Positions 1 through 8,300 of a DNA stretch of 64,000 nt are shown here, in pieces. Each line of letters starts with the position of its first letter. Within the stretch, counting starts at the first letter, position 1. This DNA comes from Streptomyces sp. WM4235 (GTDB lineage: Bacteria > Actinomycetota > Actinomycetes > Streptomycetales > Streptomycetaceae), in NCBI RefSeq assembly GCF_001279725.1, contig NZ_LGDE01000226.1:130342-194341 (forward strand). Direction: 5' to 3'. The notes beneath the pieces were generated by a model. The model was given only the letters and a program-made list of their open reading frames with translations. It did no database searches and was not told the origin of the DNA. A program made the translations under genes and the position numbers.

Positions 1-226
1 CTACAAGGTGGACTCCGCCATCGACACCGGGCGCGGACCGGTCACCGTGTCCGACAGCACGGACGCCAGCGGAGGCTGTACGCGGCGGCCGAACGTGCAC
101 GCGGAACTGTCCGACGCGCCGTTCCGGCCGGGCGAGACCTTCAGCGACGACAAGGCGGGCATCAGCGTCTCGGTGGTGGGCGAGCTGCGCGACGGCAGCT
201 TCCAGGTGCGCGTCACCCGGCCCTAG
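1..226 (+). CDS. C-terminal end of an exported-looking protein (partial)
   Basis: Only the last 74 or so codons are present; the reading frame is already open at the left edge and ends in TAG. The visible tail is rich in Asp, Ser, Val and Thr and ends in a beta-strand-like stretch (VSVVGELRDGSFQVRVTR). Similar tails close several secreted actinobacterial metalloproteases (peptidase M6-like), but no catalytic motif lies inside the window, so this assignment is a guess. It converges on the thioesterase gene, with 13 bp between the two stop codons. Confidence 0.4.
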   Translation, partial: YKVDSAIDTGRGPVTVSDSTDASGGCTRRPNVHAELSDAPFRPGETFSDDKAGISVSVVGELRDGSFQVRVTRP

Positions 227-239
227 GCCGGGACGGCCC

Positions 240-1007
240 TCAGGGGGCGTGGTCCGCAGTGAACAGGTCGAGGTGGTCGACGAGGGCGTCCACCACCGCC
301 CCGGGGCCGTCCGCGAGGAGCATGTGGCCGCCCGGTACCCAGGCGCCGCGGACGTTCTCGGCGAACAGGGCCCAGTCCTCGGTCCGCTCGTCGGGGCACA
401 GGTCGTCCGCGTCCCCGAAGACGGTCAGCAGCGGGCAGGCGAGGAGCGGTTCCGGGCCCGACGTGTAGTCCTCGACGGCCACCATGTCCGCGACGATGGC
501 CGGCAGCACCAGGCCGAGCATCTCCGGGTTGGCGGCCAGCGATTGCGGTACCCCGCCGAACTCCCGGAGGATCTCCAGGACGCGGGCGGGGTCGTCCACG
601 TCGCGCAGGGACGGACGGTCGGGGTCGGGCTTCTCCGTCACCGCCCACTGGGAGACGACCACCAGCCCGGCGACGAGGTCGGCGCCGGCGCCCTGTACGG
701 CGCGTACGGCCTCCAGGGCGATCACCGCCCCGGAGCACACGCCGACGACGATCAGGGGGGCGGTGCCGGGCAGGGAGTGCAGGGTGGTGACGACCTCGGC
801 CACCAGGCCGGGCAGTGCGGGAACGCTCTCGCGCAGGCGGGACTCCCGGCCGGGCAGCCGGGCCGTGGCGACCAGCCAGTCGGCCGGAGCGCGCTCCGCG
901 AAGGCCAGACCGGCCGCCGCGCCCGCGCCGGCGTGCGGAAGGATCAGGACGCGCAGGACGGCGTCCCGCGGGTCGGCGCCTTTGATGACGACGTTTCGTG
1001 CGGACAT
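240..1007 (-). CDS. Type II thioesterase
   Basis: This 255-residue alpha/beta hydrolase has the architecture of stand-alone thioesterases that clear stalled or misprimed acyl groups from PKS and NRPS carrier domains. The N-terminus carries LPHAGAGAAAG, the usual oxyanion-hole region. The nucleophile elbow is GVCSGA (Ser), the acid lies in GDADDLCP and the catalytic His in PGGHMLL. The ATG at 1007 follows GGGAGAG at suitable spacing. It is the last gene of the leftward PKS operon, 79 bp after the aminopeptidase, which fits a proofreading role for the two assembly-line proteins upstream. Confidence in the family is high; the natural substrate is inferred from context. Confidence 0.92.
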   Translation of the reverse strand: MSARNVVIKGADPRDAVLRVLILPHAGAGAAAGLAFAERAPADWLVATARLPGRESRLRESVPALPGLVAEVVTTLHSLPGTAPLIVVGVCSGAVIALEAVRAVQGAGADLVAGLVVVSQWAVTEKPDPDRPSLRDVDDPARVLEILREFGGVPQSLAANPEMLGLVLPAIVADMVAVEDYTSGPEPLLACPLLTVFGDADDLCPDERTEDWALFAENVRGAWVPGGHMLLADGPGAVVDALVDHLDLFTADHAP

Positions 1008-1086
1008 GCTCGGTCTCTCCCGGAGGGCGTGGGTCGGGGCGCGGGGGGCCGCGGGCGGCGCCGCGGCCCCCTGTGCGTACGGGGCG

Positions 1087-2394
1087 TCAGCCCGTCGTGA
1101 CGAACTCGGCGAGGGCCCGCGTCAGGTACCCGGGGTCTTGGGCGCCGACCAGCTCGCGCGCGGAGTGCATGGACAGGCCGGGGATGCCCACGTCCACGGT
1201 GGTCACGCCGAGTTGGGCGGCGGTGAGCGGGCCGATCGAGGTGCCGCAGGCCATCGCGTTGTTGGAGACGAACCGCTGCCACGGCACGTCGGCCCGCTCG
1301 CAGGCGGCGGCGAAGGCCGCGAACCCGGTGCCGTCGGTGGCGTACCGCTGGTTGACGTTGACCTTCACCACGGGGCCGCCGTTGGGCAGCGGGTGGTTGT
1401 CCGGGTCGTGGCGCTCGCTGTAGTTGGGGTGCACGGCGTGGGCCATGTCGGAGGACACGCAGAACGACCCGGCGATGGCCCGCGACCAGTCCTCGCCGCC
1501 ACCTCCGCGACCGCTGACGGAGCGGTTCAGGATCCGCTCCAGCAGCGGGCTGCGGGCGCCGGTCTCGGAGCCGCTGCCGCACTCCTCGTGGTCGAAGGCC
1601 GCGAGCACGGGGATCCGCGGGCCCTCCGCCGGGACCGTGTTCCTCGCGTACGCCTCGGCGGCGGCCGTGAGCGCGGTGACGCCCGCGTGCACGGACACCA
1701 GGTTGTCCAGGCGCGAGGACACCAGGAACTCGCTTTCCTCGCCGAGGTGTCCGGGGGGCTGGATGTCGTGCAGCATCAGGTCCCAGCCGAGGATCTGGTC
1801 GGGGTCCCGGTCGGCGGCGCGGGCGATCCGGCGCAGCAGCGCGCCCGGCTCCGAGGCGCCCAGGGCCCAGATGGGCTGCGTCTGGCGCTGCCGGTCGAGG
1901 GCGAGGCCGTCGTTCACCGATCGGTCCAGGTGGATGGCCAACTGCGGCACCCGGAAGAGGGGTTCGTCGATCTTGACGAGGGCGGAGCCGCCGTCGCGCA
2001 GGCTGATCCGGCCCGAGATGCCGAGGTCACGGTCGAGCCAGGTGTTGAGCGGGACGCCTCCGTAGACCTCCACGGCGATCTGCCGCCAGCCGGCGGACGA
2101 GGTGTCGGGCGTGGGCTTGACCCGCAGGTTGGGCGAGTCCGTGTGCGCGCCGATGATCCGGAAGGGGGTGTGCGCGGGAGCCCCCTCGGGGACGTACCAG
2201 GCGATGAGGGCGCCGGCGCGGGTGATGAACCTGCCTCCGGTGCCGCCGGTCCATTCCTCGGTCTCGCTCAGCTCGGTGAAGCCGGCCTTCTCCAGGCGGC
2301 GGGCGGACTCGGCCACCGCGTGGTAGGGCGAGGAGCTGTCCTTCAGGAAGGCGAGCAGGTCCTCGGCGTGGCTGGGGTCGTTGACCAGAGTCAT
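1087..2394 (-). CDS. M18 family aminopeptidase
   Basis: A 435-residue dinuclear zinc aminopeptidase of the M18 (aspartyl aminopeptidase) family, normal in length. Metal-ligand and catalytic motifs are visible: GAHTDSPNLR near residue 85, FDHEECGS (the DHEE acid/ligand pair) and DMAHAVHPNY in the middle, and ACGTSIGPL and DVGIPGLSMHSARE near the C-terminus. The family removes N-terminal residues from peptides in the cytoplasm. The start ATG overlaps the stop of the AMT-LLM-C-PCP-C gene as ATGA, so the two are probably translationally coupled. That placement suggests a pathway-specific role such as trimming the peptide product or intermediate, or it may be a housekeeping paralogue captured by the operon. 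Confidence 0.93.
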   Translation of the reverse strand: MTLVNDPSHAEDLLAFLKDSSSPYHAVAESARRLEKAGFTELSETEEWTGGTGGRFITRAGALIAWYVPEGAPAHTPFRIIGAHTDSPNLRVKPTPDTSSAGWRQIAVEVYGGVPLNTWLDRDLGISGRISLRDGGSALVKIDEPLFRVPQLAIHLDRSVNDGLALDRQRQTQPIWALGASEPGALLRRIARAADRDPDQILGWDLMLHDIQPPGHLGEESEFLVSSRLDNLVSVHAGVTALTAAAEAYARNTVPAEGPRIPVLAAFDHEECGSGSETGARSPLLERILNRSVSGRGGGGEDWSRAIAGSFCVSSDMAHAVHPNYSERHDPDNHPLPNGGPVVKVNVNQRYATDGTGFAAFAAACERADVPWQRFVSNNAMACGTSIGPLTAAQLGVTTVDVGIPGLSMHSARELVGAQDPGYLTRALAEFVTTG

Positions 2395-5300
2395 TCGGAT
2401 TCCGCCTCTCGGGGCGTCGGTTGAGTGCTGAGCAGGGCCGCGATCCGACGGTCGGGTTGGGCGCTCAGGTCTGCGAGCAGCGTTGCGTAGGAAGAAAGGA
2501 GGTCTTCGGCCGTGCGCCCGTCCCACAGGTCGGCCGAGTACTCCAGGAACGTGCGGTAGCCGAGGGACGGGTCCCGGCGGGGCGAGAGCCCGAAGACGAG
2601 CTCGGCCCGGCTCACCGGCGGTGCGAGGTCCTCCACCTCCACGTGGAGGCCGGGAATCTCGATGTCGGTGTCGGGGTAGTTCTGGAACCCGAGGACGTAC
2701 GGCACCCGGTCGGGCACCTCGGTGGCCCCGGCGTCCCGCATCGCCCGCATGATGCGCGCGGTGGGCAGGACGTTGGCCATGACGGCCATGGCCTCCGCGC
2801 CGGTCCGGCCCACCAGGTCGGCGAAGCTCTCGTCCGGGTCGACGCGGACACGGACCATGACGGCGGTCGACGTCATCGCCACGAGCGATTCGAACTCGAC
2901 GCGCTCGCGGTTGGCGTACGGGACGCTCAACAGGATGTCCCGCACGCCGGAGAGCCGGGCCAGGTGGACACCGAGCGCCGCCGCCGACACCGCGAACGGG
3001 GTGACCCTGCGGGCCGTCGCCAACCTCTCGACGGCCGTGCGGACAGCGCCGGGCACCACGCCGCGGATCGTGCCGCCGTCGCCGCTCGACTTCTCGGGCC
3101 GGGGCCGGTCCGTGGGGATGTCGGAACGGGTCGGCACGCCTTCGAGGTACGCCGCGCAGTACGCGGCCCGTCGGGCCTCGGTCGCGGGGTCCCTCGTCGC
3201 CCTCTGGTGGCGGGCGTAGTCCGTCGGCTGGGAAGCCGGCGCCGCGAGGGTGTGCGCCCTGCCCTCGGCGGCGGCCGTGTACAGCTCGGCGAGCTCGGAG
3301 ACGAGCATCGAGTGCGCCCATCCGTCGGCGGCGATGTGGTGCAGGACGAACATCAGCAGCCACTCGTCCTCGGCGAGCCGCAGCAGCTTCGGCGGGGCCA
3401 GCGTCGAACGGGTGATGTCGATGGGGGTGTCCGCCAGCCGGCGGCACACCCGGTCGGCCCGTGCGGTCCGCTTCGCGGGCGCCAGCCGGGTCAGGTCCTC
3501 GATCGGGAGGCGGACGGGCCGGGCGGCCAACACCTCCTGGCACCATTCCCGGCCGGTGCGGGGGTCCTCGGCGGTGCCGGGGTCCTCGGCGGTGCCGGGG
3601 TCCTGGACGGTGCCGGGGTCCTGGACGGTGCCGGGGTCCGGGGCAGGGGCTCGGCCCGTGCCGGGGTCCCGGGCCGTGTCCGGGTCCCGGGCGAAGCGCA
3701 GGCGGAGGGCCTGGTGGCGGGCCACCAGTTCGGTGAGCGCGGCGCGCAGCGCGTCGGGTTTCAGGGCGCCCCGGAAGCGGATCCTGGTGGGCATGTTCCA
3801 GACCTGCGGCTGCGGCACGGAGAGGTGACCCGCGATCATCCGCTCCTGCTGGTCGCTGACCGGCGCCCGCTCGACGACCTCGCCCTCACGCGGGGCGGGA
3901 ACCTTCACGGGCCGGACCGGCGGCGGGTCCTGCGCGGTCGCCGGGTCCTGCGCGGCGTCCCGGTCCTGCCCGCCGGTCGGGTCCTGCCCGCCAGTCGGGT
4001 CCTGCCCGCCGGTCGGGTCCTGCCCGCCCGCCAGTCGGCGGGCCATCGCGCCCAGGTTGGCGTCCGCGAAGAAGTCCGCCATGGCGAAGTCGACGTCCAG
4101 CGTCTCGCGCACCCGGTTGATCAGGCGGATCGCCGATATCGAGTTGCCGCCCAGGTCGAAGAAGTCCCCGTCGTCCGGCACCTCTTCGACCTTCAGGACC
4201 GCCTTCCAGATCGTCCGCAGCTCCTGCGGAACCTGGTCGGCGGACACGACGACGGCGGGGCCGGCCGCGGTGTCCCGAACCCGTTCCGCATCGCCGCCCG
4301 CCATCACGGCGAGGATCCGGTCGAGGTCGTCCAGGTGGGCGCGCGCCGTCGCCGCGTCGAACAGGTCGGCGTCGTAGCGCAGGCGCAAGCGCAGGCCGGA
4401 GCCGCCGCGGATGGCCATCAGGGCCATCTCCAGCGGCGCCGACTCCGTGCCGCCGGGCACCTCCCGGGCGCGCAGTCCGGGCAGGCGGATGCAGGTCAGG
4501 GGCGCGGTGTCGAGATCGGCCGACACGGTGATCAGCGGGCGCGGGTGGCCCCGGTCGGGGTTGACGGCGGTCATCAGCGCGTCGAGGTCGACGTGTTGGT
4601 GGGCGTCCGCGTCGAACAACGCGTCACGCGTGGCGCGCACGGCGTCGGTGAGGGGCGTCGTGTCCGTCAGGGACACCCGCAGGGGCAGCACGGAGACGTG
4701 GAAGCCGACCGTGTCGGCGGTCTCGGGCGTACGCCGGCCGAAGGTGGAGCCGACGACGAACTCGTCCTGCCCGGACCGCTCGCGCAGGACGAGCTGCCAG
4801 CCGGTCAGGAGCGTGGCGAAGAGCGTGACGCCCCGTTGCCCGCTCCATTCCTGGAGCGCGGAGGTGCGGGCGGCGTCGAGCCGGATCTCGGCGGCCGCGC
4901 CCCTCCCGGCCACCCGGCGTTCCCGGGGGCGGTCGGTGGGCAGGGCGAGCGCGGCCGGCGGCGGCGTGAGCCGGTCCTGCCACCAGCGCAGGTCGGCCGG
5001 GTCCCGGTCGGGCTCGGGTGCGCCGACCGTGGTGCCGGCGGGCGCGGTGAAGCGGGCGGCGCGGCCCTCGACGGCGGCCGTGTACAACTCCTCCAGGTCG
5101 GCGGCGAGCAGGGCGGCGGAGTGCCCGTCGGTGACGATGTGGTGCATGCCCAGCACGAGGACGTGCTCGTCGTCGGCGAGGGCCAACAGGCGGGGGGTGA
5201 ACAGCGGTCCCTCGGCCAGGTCGTACGGCCGCGTGCTCTCCCGCGTCAGGACGGCGGCTACGGCGGCGTCCGCGTCGGCGTGGTCCCGCAGGTCGCTCGA

Positions 5301-8300
5301 CCGCAGCGCGACGTCCGCGTCGGCCCGGACGACCTGTCGGACCGTCTCGTCCCCGGTGCCGGTGCGGAACACGGTCCGCAGCGCGGCGTGCCGTTCCACG
5401 AGGCCGGCGACGGCCTCGCCGAGGGCCGCCGTGTCCAGGGCGCCGCTCAGCCGTACCGCCTGGATCTCGTTGTAGGCGGCCGGGTCCCCGATGAGCTGGG
5501 ACGCGAGCCAGATCCGGCGCTGGGCGTCGGTCGCGGGCGCGGACACGTCGACAGACCCCTCGACGGGATCGGCTTCGGCTTCGGCTTCGGCTTCGACGGC
5601 CACCTCGCCGGGGTCGTGGAACCGGGCCCGCAGCGCGTCGAGCCGTTCCAGTCCGGACCTCATCAGGTCGGCCGGCATGCCGAAGTCGACGAGGGAGGCG
5701 ATCTCGTCGACGCCCGCCCGTCGCAGTGCTTCGACCACCGGGGCGCAGGTCTCGGGCGTGCCGATCAGGGCGCGTTCGTCGCAGTACCGGTCGTACGCCC
5801 GGCGGAAGAGGTAGTCGAGGTCCTCGTCGCTCGCGCCGGCCACGTCCTGGGGGTTGCTCGTCAGTGCGCCCGCGGCCGAGCGCATCTGGAGCGAGGACCG
5901 CAGGTAGCGGCTCATCGGCTCCAGCGCCTGCGCCCGCGCCGTCGCGTGGTCCTCGCCGAGGTACGTGTGCAGGAGTACGGTCACGCGGCCCGCGTCGGGG
6001 TCGAGGCCGTGCTGCTCACGCGCCTTGCGGTAGTGGCGGACGTTCTCCGCCAGCTCGGCGATCGTCTGGTTCATCAGGTTGGTGACGATGCCCAGGTCGC
6101 GTTCCGCCGCCTCCTCGTACGAGTCCCGGCGCCCGGAGGTGGCCAGGAACATCGGGGGCTCGGCCTGCACCGGGCGGGGGTGGACACGGATCCCGACCTC
6201 CGCGCCGCTCCCCGTGGTCCGGCGCAGGGTTCCGCCGCGCCACAGGGTCCGTACGTCGTCCAGGTGGGCGAACCCGATCTCCTTGCGGCGCGCGAAGCGG
6301 TCCGGGTGGAGGGCGAAGTCCTGGGCGTGCCAGCCGGTGGCGCAACCGATCCCGACCCGCCCGCCGGACAGGTTGTCGACGACCGACCACTCCTCGGCGA
6401 CACGGACCGGGTCGTGCAGCGGCAGGACCACGGAGCCGGCGTTCAACCGGATGCGGTCGGTCTCCCGGGCCAGCGCTGACGCGAGGACGGCCGGGTTGGG
6501 GAAGAGGCCGCCGAAGGAGTGGAAGTGCCGTTCGGGAACCCACAGCGAGCTGAAGCCGCGCTCGTCGGCGAAGCGGGCCGTCTCGATGATCCGCGCGTAC
6601 GCGTCGGCGGGCCGCGGCGCGTGCCCACCGGCGTCACCGGCGGGCCCGTCGTCGGCGTCGGGGTAGTCGCCGAAGAAGTACATCCCGAAGTCGGGGGCGG
6701 GCCGGGGGCGGGCGGGCCGCGCGGTCGGCCGCGACCGGAGGGCCGGGCGGGTGGTGGGGAAGAAGCCGCCGGCGCGCAGGGCGCGCAGCGAGTCCTTCAC
6801 CGCGTCGGAGACCCGTTCGACGTCGCCGTCGGTGTGGGCGGTGGACAGGTAGAAGCTGCGCCACTCCCAGACGTAGACCCCGCGCGTCAGGAGGTGCTGG
6901 TACAGCAGTTCCATGTCGGCCCGGTGGGTGAACCGGAACATGGAGCCGAAGTGGGCCAGTTCCAGGGGGAATTCCTCGTCCCGGAAGAAGCCGTTCAGGT
7001 CGTCGGTGAGGGCGTCGGTCCTGGCGTTGAGCCGCTCCTGGAGGGCGGGGCCCTCGGCGGTGAGGTGGGTGAGGACCGCCTTGGCCGCCGCCATGGACAG
7101 CGGGTGCTGCATGTACGTGCCGCCGAAGAAGGTGGTCTCGACCTCGGGCCGGCTGTCGTCGCCGTACCGCCAGAAGCCGCCGTCCACCCCGTCCAGGATG
7201 TCCGCGCGGCCGGCTATCGCCCCGATCGGGAAGCCGCTGCCCAGCGCCTTGCCGTAGGTGGCGAGGTCGGGGACGACGCCGAAGTGGTGCTGTGCGCCCC
7301 GGGGGTGGGGGCGCAGGCCGGTGAGCATCTCGTCGAAGAGCAGCACGATGCCGCGCCGCCGGGTGAGTTCGCGCAGGGTGCGCAGGAACGCGACGGGGCG
7401 CAGTGCGGGGTTGCGGCACTGGACCGGTTCGACGATGACGGCGGCGATGGTGTCGCCGAGCGCGTCGATGGTCTCCAGGGCTTCCTGGCTGCCGTATTCG
7501 AGGACGAGGAGTTCGGCGACGGCGCTGTCCGGGATGCCCCGGGCGACGGGCACGGCGCGTGCGGCGTCCGGGCCGGGGCGGCCCAGTACAGAGTCGATGT
7601 GTCCGTGGTAGGAGCCGCGGAACATGACGACGCGGTCGCGTCCGGTCGCGGCGCGGGCGAGGCGCAGGGCGGCCGAGTTGGCCTCCGTGCCGGAGTTCGC
7701 GAACGCCACCCGTTCCAGGCCGGTGAGGTCGGCGAGGAGTTGGGCGACCTCACCGGCCTCGACCGGCCGGGGGCCGAACCGCAGACCGTCGTCGAGGTGC
7801 TCGCGCACGGCCGCCGTGACGAACTCCGGCTCGTGCCCGAAGAGCAGGGCGCCGAAGCCCATCGTGATGTCGGTGTACTGGTTCCCGTCCACGTCCGTGA
7901 GCCGTGCGCCGCGCGCCGAACGGGCCACCAGCGGGTACAGGGTCTCCTTGGTGGAGCGGCGGAAGCCGACGACGGCCCGGCTGTCGGCCAGTACGGCCCG
8001 TCGGCTCTGGGCCAGCTCCTTCGACGTGCGGGTGCGCGCGACCAGGCGGCGGCCGAGCTCGGCGGCGTGGGCGCGCTGGGCGCGGTCGACGCCGTCGCCG
8101 ACCATCCCGGAACCCTCGGGCAGCACGACGCGCGGGCCGTGCGAGGACGGCGGCTCCGGCGGGGGCGGCGGGGGCGGTGTCGGTGGCGTCGGCTCGGGCG
8201 ATGGCGATGGCGGCGGCGTGAGGCGGTCCCTGGCGGCGGCGAGCTGCGCCGTGAGCTGCCGGGAGAGCGCGGCGGCCCGGTCGGCCGCGGTGCCGGTCAT
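2391..8300 (-). CDS. Hybrid megasynthase: AMT - luciferase-like monooxygenase - C - PCP - C
   Basis: A 1969-residue multidomain protein. After a Pro-rich N-terminus comes a class III, GSAM-type aminotransferase (about 60-500; PLP-Lys in TYGKALGSGFP near 350) of the kind that converts beta-ketoacyl carriers to beta-amino. Next is a luciferase-like monooxygenase (about 535-870; starts DFGMYFFGDYPD). A condensation domain follows (from about 918; HHIVTDG near 1051), then a peptidyl carrier (Ser in LGGNSISA near 1385) and a second condensation domain (HHIAADG near 1650) that ends the protein. There is no adenylation or thioesterase domain. The ATG at 8300 overlaps the PKS stop as ATGA, whereas an upstream extension in the same frame would run through the PKS gene. 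Asp/Pro/Gly tandem repeats lie after the PCP and inside the last C domain. It probably acts directly after the PKS. Confidence 0.9.
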   Translation of the reverse strand: MTGTAADRAAALSRQLTAQLAAARDRLTPPPSPSPEPTPPTPPPPPPPEPPSSHGPRVVLPEGSGMVGDGVDRAQRAHAAELGRRLVARTRTSKELAQSRRAVLADSRAVVGFRRSTKETLYPLVARSARGARLTDVDGNQYTDITMGFGALLFGHEPEFVTAAVREHLDDGLRFGPRPVEAGEVAQLLADLTGLERVAFANSGTEANSAALRLARAATGRDRVVMFRGSYHGHIDSVLGRPGPDAARAVPVARGIPDSAVAELLVLEYGSQEALETIDALGDTIAAVIVEPVQCRNPALRPVAFLRTLRELTRRRGIVLLFDEMLTGLRPHPRGAQHHFGVVPDLATYGKALGSGFPIGAIAGRADILDGVDGGFWRYGDDSRPEVETTFFGGTYMQHPLSMAAAKAVLTHLTAEGPALQERLNARTDALTDDLNGFFRDEEFPLELAHFGSMFRFTHRADMELLYQHLLTRGVYVWEWRSFYLSTAHTDGDVERVSDAVKDSLRALRAGGFFPTTRPALRSRPTARPARPRPAPDFGMYFFGDYPDADDGPAGDAGGHAPRPADAYARIIETARFADERGFSSLWVPERHFHSFGGLFPNPAVLASALARETDRIRLNAGSVVLPLHDPVRVAEEWSVVDNLSGGRVGIGCATGWHAQDFALHPDRFARRKEIGFAHLDDVRTLWRGGTLRRTTGSGAEVGIRVHPRPVQAEPPMFLATSGRRDSYEEAAERDLGIVTNLMNQTIAELAENVRHYRKAREQHGLDPDAGRVTVLLHTYLGEDHATARAQALEPMSRYLRSSLQMRSAAGALTSNPQDVAGASDEDLDYLFRRAYDRYCDERALIGTPETCAPVVEALRRAGVDEIASLVDFGMPADLMRSGLERLDALRARFHDPGEVAVEAEAEAEADPVEGSVDVSAPATDAQRRIWLASQLIGDPAAYNEIQAVRLSGALDTAALGEAVAGLVERHAALRTVFRTGTGDETVRQVVRADADVALRSSDLRDHADADAAVAAVLTRESTRPYDLAEGPLFTPRLLALADDEHVLVLGMHHIVTDGHSAALLAADLEELYTAAVEGRAARFTAPAGTTVGAPEPDRDPADLRWWQDRLTPPPAALALPTDRPRERRVAGRGAAAEIRLDAARTSALQEWSGQRGVTLFATLLTGWQLVLRERSGQDEFVVGSTFGRRTPETADTVGFHVSVLPLRVSLTDTTPLTDAVRATRDALFDADAHQHVDLDALMTAVNPDRGHPRPLITVSADLDTAPLTCIRLPGLRAREVPGGTESAPLEMALMAIRGGSGLRLRLRYDADLFDAATARAHLDDLDRILAVMAGGDAERVRDTAAGPAVVVSADQVPQELRTIWKAVLKVEEVPDDGDFFDLGGNSISAIRLINRVRETLDVDFAMADFFADANLGAMARRLAGGQDPTGGQDPTGGQDPTGGQDRDAAQDPATAQDPPPVRPVKVPAPREGEVVERAPVSDQQERMIAGHLSVPQPQVWNMPTRIRFRGALKPDALRAALTELVARHQALRLRFARDPDTARDPGTGRAPAPDPGTVQDPGTVQDPGTAEDPGTAEDPRTGREWCQEVLAARPVRLPIEDLTRLAPAKRTARADRVCRRLADTPIDITRSTLAPPKLLRLAEDEWLLMFVLHHIAADGWAHSMLVSELAELYTAAAEGRAHTLAAPASQPTDYARHQRATRDPATEARRAAYCAAYLEGVPTRSDIPTDRPRPEKSSGDGGTIRGVVPGAVRTAVERLATARRVTPFAVSAAALGVHLARLSGVRDILLSVPYANRERVEFESLVAMTSTAVMVRVRVDPDESFADLVGRTGAEAMAVMANVLPTARIMRAMRDAGATEVPDRVPYVLGFQNYPDTDIEIPGLHVEVEDLAPPVSRAELVFGLSPRRDPSLGYRTFLEYSADLWDGRTAEDLLSSYATLLADLSAQPDRRIAALLSTQPTPREAESE
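3555..3644. repeat. Five tandem 18-bp units inside the last condensation domain
   Basis: Five consecutive 18-bp units of the type GGTGCCGGGGTCCTSGRC encode repeated (Asp/Glu)-Pro-Gly-Thr-(Val/Ala)-Gln-like hexapeptides near the N-terminal part of the second condensation domain. Degenerate units continue to about 3690. The unit length keeps the frame, so this is an in-frame insertion within a normally conserved fold. Confidence 0.85.
3961..4032. repeat. Four tandem 18-bp units in the PCP-C linker
   Basis: Four near-identical 18-bp units (core GGGTCCTGCCCGCC) encode the repeated linker GGQDPT between the carrier domain and the second condensation domain. The repeat is in frame and probably forms a flexible, unstructured tether. 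Confidence 0.85.
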
